Positions 60,124 through 64,000 of a stretch of 64,000 bases of DNA are shown here, in pieces (position 1 is the first letter of the stretch; every line of letters starts with the position of its first letter). Location of the stretch: positions 62,001 through 126,000 of the forward strand of contig CP019154.1 in assembly GCA_002844335.1 (NCBI GenBank), read 5' to 3'. This DNA comes from Haloarcula taiwanensis. Lineage in GTDB: Archaea > Halobacteriota > Halobacteria > Halobacteriales > Haloarculaceae. The position numbers and the translations under genes are program-made. The notes under the pieces are model-generated. The model did no database searches and was not told the origin of the DNA. It saw only the letters and a list, made by a program, of their open reading frames with translations.

Positions 60124-62166
60124 ATGGAGCTCGAATCGGTTCCGGGCGTCGGGGCGAAAACAGCCGCGGCGCTCCGGGAATTAGACGATCCGGAGGCGGC
60201 GCTCCGGGACGGCGACGTGGCGTCGCTCGCACGCGCACCGGGTATCAGCGAGGGCCGGGCCGCCCGCATCGCTCGCGGTGCGATCCGGGCTGAACACGAC
60301 GACCCCGGTGGGTTCACCGCGACGAAACGCGCCCGCGAGATCTACGCGGATGCGCTGGCGCTGCTGACTGACCGGACAGTGACTGACTACGCCGCGAAGC
60401 GCCTGGAAACGATTTACCCCAGTGGCGTCCGCAGCCGTATCGAGGAAGTCCGCTCGTTCGCCGAGTCGGCGATGACCCGCGACCCAGACCCGGCGGTTCT
60501 CGACGCTCTCTCTGCCGTCGAACCGCTTGCCGAACCCGGAGATGTGCGGGTGCGGGACCGGTGTCTGGCGACCCGCGACGCCGAGCGCTACGCCGACGCG
60601 CAGGCCGCGATTCCGGAGGTCAGCGTCGAGGTCGTCGACGACGCCCGTCAGCTGGCCGAACTCGCCCGTTCGTACTCGACGGTCATCGCGCTGGATGAAG
60701 CATTCGCCGGCGTCGACATCGAGGGCGACGTGCGCGTGGAGCCGACCGCACTGGAGGAGCCCGAATCCGTTGTGCCCGAGCGAGTCCTCACCTTCTTTGC
60801 CCGCAACTGCGACCGGATACGGGCCGCCGCCGAGGTCCACCGCGTCGCCGACCTCGACGCGCCGTGTGACCTGGAGACGCTCCTGTCGGCGCTGGAGCAG
60901 CTCGACGAGGACGGGGGCGTCAGCGGTGACGAGGAACTCGACCGCCTGACCACTGCGGTCGACGACCTCGATGCCGCGGTCTCAACCGCCGAGAGCGTCG
61001 CCAACGACCACCTCCGAGAGGCCATTGAGGAGCAGGATGTGACCATCGAGGGGACGGACCTGCTGTCGCTGGTTGAGCGCGGCGCGGGCGTCGACTCGCT
61101 CCTCCAGCGTGAACTCGCCAACGAGTATGCCGCGGCTGTCGAGAAGGCCCGCGACCACCTCGTCGATGCCCTGGCGCTCCGGGACATGGAGGCGACGGCG
61201 CGCCGGGCCTTCCCCGACGAGCCCGCCTATCCCGTCGAACACAGCGAAGACGTCGTCGCCCGTCTCCGCGAGGAACTGACCGCCGCGCGCGACCAGCGCG
61301 CGACCCGCCGGAAGCGGGAACTGGCCGACGACCTCGCCGAGATGCGCGAGGACGCCGCGGCGCTGGTCGACGCCGCGCTGGAACTCGACGTAGAGCTTGC
61401 CATCGCGCGCTTTGCCGACGATTTCGATTGCACGATGCCAGACGTTACCGAGTCCGAGGGGGTCGCAATCGAGGGCGGACGCTCGCCACTGCTCGACGTG
61501 TCCTTTGAGGCCGTCGAGCCAGTCGACTACGCTGTCGACGGTGTGACCGTCCTTTCAGGCGTCAACAGCGGCGGGAAGACCTCGACGCTGGACCTCGTCG
61601 CACTCGTGACGACGCTGTCCCACATGGGCCTGCCCGTCCCGGCAGAGTCAGCCCGTGTCGGGCGGATTTCTGAACTCCACTACCACGCCAAGACGCAGGG
61701 GACGCTCGACGCCGGCGCGTTCGAAGCGACGCTTCGGGAGTTTGGCGACCTCGTCGCGGACGTGGACCACCGCAACTCAGAACCAGACGCCGGTGGCGAT
61801 ACTGATGGACCAGTAGCCGGGACCGACAACCGCCCGGTGATGGTGTTGGTCGACGAACTTGAATCGATAACTGAGCCGGGGGCCAGCGCGAAGATTATGG
61901 CCGGTATCCTCGAAGCGCTGGGCGAACGGCAGGCGACGGCCATCTTCGTCTCGCATCTCGCCCGCGACATCCGCGAGGCCGCCGACACCGACATCAGCAT
62001 CGACGGTATCGAGGCAAAGGGGCTGGAGGACGGCGAACTGCGCGTCGAGCGCTCGCCGGTCAAGGGCAAGCTCGCCCGCTCGACGCCGGAGCTCATCGTT
62101 GAGAAGCTCGCCGACGACGGAACCAAGGATGGCTTCTACGGCGACCTGCTCGAAAAGTTCGAGTAG
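60124..62166 (+). CDS. MutS5-like ATPase with helix-hairpin-helix domain
   Basis: A 680-residue MutS-related protein. An N-terminal helix-hairpin-helix segment (ESVPGVGAKTAAALRELDDP) is followed by an acidic core and a C-terminal ABC-type ATPase: Walker A GVNSGGKTST (about 479-488), Walker B VMVLVDELESI (about 572-582), then a signature-like EPGASAKIMAGI and a His switch in IFVSHLARD. It lacks the N-terminal mismatch-binding domain of MutS1, so a role in recombination or junction binding is more likely than mismatch repair. ATG at 60124. It precedes orc1 on the same strand. Confidence 0.9.
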   Translation: MELESVPGVGAKTAAALRELDDPEAALRDGDVASLARAPGISEGRAARIARGAIRAEHDDPGGFTATKRAREIYADALALLTDRTVTDYAAKRLETIYPSGVRSRIEEVRSFAESAMTRDPDPAVLDALSAVEPLAEPGDVRVRDRCLATRDAERYADAQAAIPEVSVEVVDDARQLAELARSYSTVIALDEAFAGVDIEGDVRVEPTALEEPESVVPERVLTFFARNCDRIRAAAEVHRVADLDAPCDLETLLSALEQLDEDGGVSGDEELDRLTTAVDDLDAAVSTAESVANDHLREAIEEQDVTIEGTDLLSLVERGAGVDSLLQRELANEYAAAVEKARDHLVDALALRDMEATARRAFPDEPAYPVEHSEDVVARLREELTAARDQRATRRKRELADDLAEMREDAAALVDAALELDVELAIARFADDFDCTMPDVTESEGVAIEGGRSPLLDVSFEAVEPVDYAVDGVTVLSGVNSGGKTSTLDLVALVTTLSHMGLPVPAESARVGRISELHYHAKTQGTLDAGAFEATLREFGDLVADVDHRNSEPDAGGDTDGPVAGTDNRPVMVLVDELESITEPGASAKIMAGILEALGERQATAIFVSHLARDIREAADTDISIDGIEAKGLEDGELRVERSPVKGKLARSTPELIVEKLADDGTKDGFYGDLLEKFE

Positions 62167-62259
62167 CGACGGCCGGCGAAACCGCGCCCCTCGCGCACCT
62201 GTCACTGCTCGTGAAGCTGTGGCAAATGGTTAAGTGCGCCGCGAAGCTCGGTGAAAGTG

Positions 62260-63387
62260 ATGAGCGACGACCCCGAGGACCGGATGCTCGGCTGGGACGA
62301 GTCCGTCTTTCGGGACGAACACGTCTTCGAAATCGACTGGCTCCCGGAGACGTTCAAACACCGGGACACACAGATGGAGACGCTGAAGTACGCGCTCCGG
62401 CCGGCCGTCCGGGGGTCGCGCCCGCTCAACGTCATCGCCCGCGGGCCGCCGGGGACGGGGAAGACGACGGCCGTCCAGATTCTGTTCGACGAACTCACCG
62501 CACAGACGGACGTGAAAACCGTCCGGGTGAACTGCCAGATGGACTCGACGCGCTACGCCGTCTTCTCGCGGCTGTTCGCCGAGATATTCGACTACGAGCC
62601 GCCGTCCTCTGGAATATCGTTCAAGAAATTGTTCTCACAGATCACCAACAAACTGGTCGAGGAAGACGAGGTGCTCGTCGTCGCCCTTGACGACGTGAAC
62701 TACCTATTCTACGAGAGCGAGGCCAGCGACACGCTGTACTCGCTGTTGCGCGCCCACGAAGCCCACTCGGGCGCGAAAATCGGCGTCATCTGCGTCTCCT
62801 CTGATCTCGAGCTCGACGTCATCGACGCGCTCGATACCCGCGTCCAGTCCGTGTTCCGGCCCGAGGAGGTGTATTTCAACCCTTACGGACAGGCCGAAAT
62901 CGCAGATATCCTGGGCGAGCGCGCCGACCGGGGGTTCAACGAAGGCGTCGTCGGTCCCACGGTGCTCGACCGCGTCGCCGAACTGACCGAGGAACAGGGC
63001 GGCGACCTCCGGGTCGGTATCGACCTCCTGCGCCGGGCCGGAATGAACGCCGAACGGCGCGCCTCCCGCTCCGTCGAGACCGAGGACGTCGAGGCGGCGT
63101 ACGACAAGTCTAAATACGTTCACCTGTCCCGCCGGCTGCGGGAACTGTCCGACTCCGAGACTGCGCTCGTGGAGGTCATCGCCGCCCACGACGGCCAGCA
63201 GGCCGGCGACATCTACGACGCCTTCTCCGAGCAGACGGACCTGGGGTACACCCGCTACTCTGAGATAATCAACAAGCTCGACCAGCTTGACATCATCGAT
63301 GCCGAGTACACCGATGTCGAGGGCCGGGGCCGCTCGCGGGAGCTGACGCTCAACTACGACGCCGACGCGGTGCTAGAGCGGCTGTAA
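62260..63387 (+). CDS. orc: Orc1/Cdc6 origin-binding replication protein
   Basis: A 375-residue archaeal Orc1/Cdc6: AAA+ domain with Walker A RGPPGTGKTT (about 66-75), Walker B VVALDDVNYL near 145-154, sensor 1 VICVSSDLEL, and a C-terminal winged-helix domain from about 285 (SDSETALVEVIAAHDG). Such proteins bind origin ORB repeats. The start ATG at 62260 (MSDDPEDRMLGW) has a GGTGA-type ribosome site just upstream. No clear ORB set was seen within the gap at 62167-62259 or at 63388-63555. Confidence 0.94.
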   Translation: MSDDPEDRMLGWDESVFRDEHVFEIDWLPETFKHRDTQMETLKYALRPAVRGSRPLNVIARGPPGTGKTTAVQILFDELTAQTDVKTVRVNCQMDSTRYAVFSRLFAEIFDYEPPSSGISFKKLFSQITNKLVEEDEVLVVALDDVNYLFYESEASDTLYSLLRAHEAHSGAKIGVICVSSDLELDVIDALDTRVQSVFRPEEVYFNPYGQAEIADILGERADRGFNEGVVGPTVLDRVAELTEEQGGDLRVGIDLLRRAGMNAERRASRSVETEDVEAAYDKSKYVHLSRRLRELSDSETALVEVIAAHDGQQAGDIYDAFSEQTDLGYTRYSEIINKLDQLDIIDAEYTDVEGRGRSRELTLNYDADAVLERL

Positions 63388-63555
63388 GACACTGTATTGG
63401 TTTGTTTACGTCGGTGGAAAATCCGCCCCCTGTCTGGAGACAACAGATAGCTTTCCGGACTCTGTCTGGGGTTATGACTGCTATAGATTCTTTGCTAGGA
63501 GTTAGAGGCACTATTCCGAAAGATAATTTAATATCTAACTATATATTTTGAATAG
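63388..63555. other. AT-rich gap downstream of orc
   Basis: The AT-richest run of the window (63525-63555, ataatttaatatctaactatatattttgaat) is the promoter of the lipoprotein gene. A weak tggaaaatccgccccc (63412-63427) loosely recalls an ORB G-string, but no second copy is visible. Confidence 0.4.
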
Positions 63556-64000
63556 ATGAAGCGGCGAAATTATATTGCCAGCTTGGGGAGCGGTCTCACG
63601 CTGCTGGCCGGGTGTGCTACGGGAGAAGGGAGCGGTGAGGGCGAGACGAACTCGACAGCGACGGAGACGGAAACCGCCACCGAAACGCCGACACCGACGC
63701 CGACACCGGAGCCTGACCCGAAAGCAGTCATCACCGATGCAGGGTTGATCCGAGAACGGGGCCGGTACACCGATCTGGCACGGAGTATTAGTGGCGTTGG
63801 CCTTGGCGGCGAGGCTATTGTCGGGATAGAATACAAGCTCCCGGTCAAAGACGGTGCCGTATCGGCTATTACCCAGGCAACGGTGTACGACGACGAGGGT
63901 ACCCAGCTTACCCAGTCGTCGATGGATACCGACAAAGTTGTACAGGACGAATCGGAGTTCATCTCACGACAAGGGTGGTTCGCGGTCGAAACAGATGACT
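63556..64000 (+). CDS. Tat-exported lipoprotein (3' end beyond window)
   Basis: An open frame of at least 148 codons from ATG at 63556. The signal MKRRNYIASLGSGLTLLAGC contains RR and a lipobox with Cys at residue 20. A Thr/Glu/Pro linker (TATETETATETPTPTPTP) leads to a beta-rich domain with GRYTDLARSISGVGLGGEAI. The fold was not recognised. The TATA-like ataatttaatatc at 63523-63535 lies 27 bases before the start. Codon use (tat, att, ttg) is less GC-biased than most genes here, possibly indicating transfer. Confidence 0.72.
   Translation, partial: MKRRNYIASLGSGLTLLAGCATGEGSGEGETNSTATETETATETPTPTPTPEPDPKAVITDAGLIRERGRYTDLARSISGVGLGGEAIVGIEYKLPVKDGAVSAITQATVYDDEGTQLTQSSMDTDKVVQDESEFISRQGWFAVETDD

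Noticed and set aside
63388..63555. Possible replication origin near orc.
   Set aside because: Only one weak G-rich element similar to an ORB and no inverted pair; the AT run is better explained as the lipoprotein promoter. A genome-wide ORB search would decide.

Overview
The window is GC-rich, densely packed DNA from the main chromosome of a haloarchaeon. The evidence is consistent: very acidic proteins, a single PCNA, archaeal primase large subunit, Orc1/Cdc6, aIF2-gamma, Rpo7, Spt4 and L40e, a fused double TatC (TatCt), many Tat-lipoprotein signals, and A/T-rich TATA boxes about 25-30 bases before start codons (leaderless transcripts). A copper nitrite reductase (nirK) adds a denitrifying capacity and would fit a Haloarcula-like organism; the genus is an inference. 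I see no insertion sequence, CRISPR array, tRNA or rRNA. This is mostly core genome, so the novelty lies in small overlooked genes, odd domain architectures, one gene with two compensating frameshifts, and unexplained intergenic repeats.

Layout. 1-3.6 kb: PAP2 phosphatase (cut by the left edge), BrkB-type and MATE membrane proteins. 3.6-10.7 kb: Trm1, a 7TM sensor kinase, a SWIM protein, an overlapping ADC-like/SDR pair, HisH, family 4 uracil-DNA glycosylase. 10.7-18.8 kb: RidA, DUF99, two metallo-hydrolase/sensor genes, L40e, an enolase-superfamily protein, a 37-residue zinc protein, Tsr3, a peroxiredoxin with a very long acidic tail. 18.9-26.8 kb: SerRS, UspA, a metallo-hydrolase, an NhaP-TrkA antiporter, hotdog thioesterase, Nudix, thiolase, flavin-nucleotide-binding protein. 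26.9-31.7 kb: the frameshifted membrane/DUF1508 gene, an AAA+ ATPase, a PhnP-like hydrolase and DUF5787. 31.9-34.8 kb: the archaeal information-processing operon aIF2-gamma, PIN nuclease, rpo7, spt4, DUF359 kinase, with 1-base overlaps. 35-41.6 kb: Trm-G10, HisG, an MFS carrier, a SAH/adenosine-type deaminase, a secreted acidic repeat protein. 41.6-53.6 kb: SAH hydrolase, primase large subunit, a second SWIM protein, Hjc, a DUF4382 lipoprotein, PCNA, NirK, FtsJ/RlmE, and a YhhQ transporter with a CopG-type regulator. 53.7-64 kb: a decayed lipoprotein gene, divergent tatCt/tatC, histidine phosphatase, LarE, MutS5-like ATPase, Orc1, and a lipoprotein cut by the right edge.

How the genes work together. 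Several encode tRNA/rRNA modification (Trm1, Trm-G10, Tsr3, RlmE, the queuosine-precursor transporter). Their SAM use links to the SAH hydrolase and SAH/adenosine-type deaminase at 39-43 kb. Replication and repair genes (primase, PCNA, Hjc, Orc1, MutS5, UDG) are scattered singly or in small groups. The two TatC proteins provide the export route that NirK and the RR-type lipoproteins of the same window would need.
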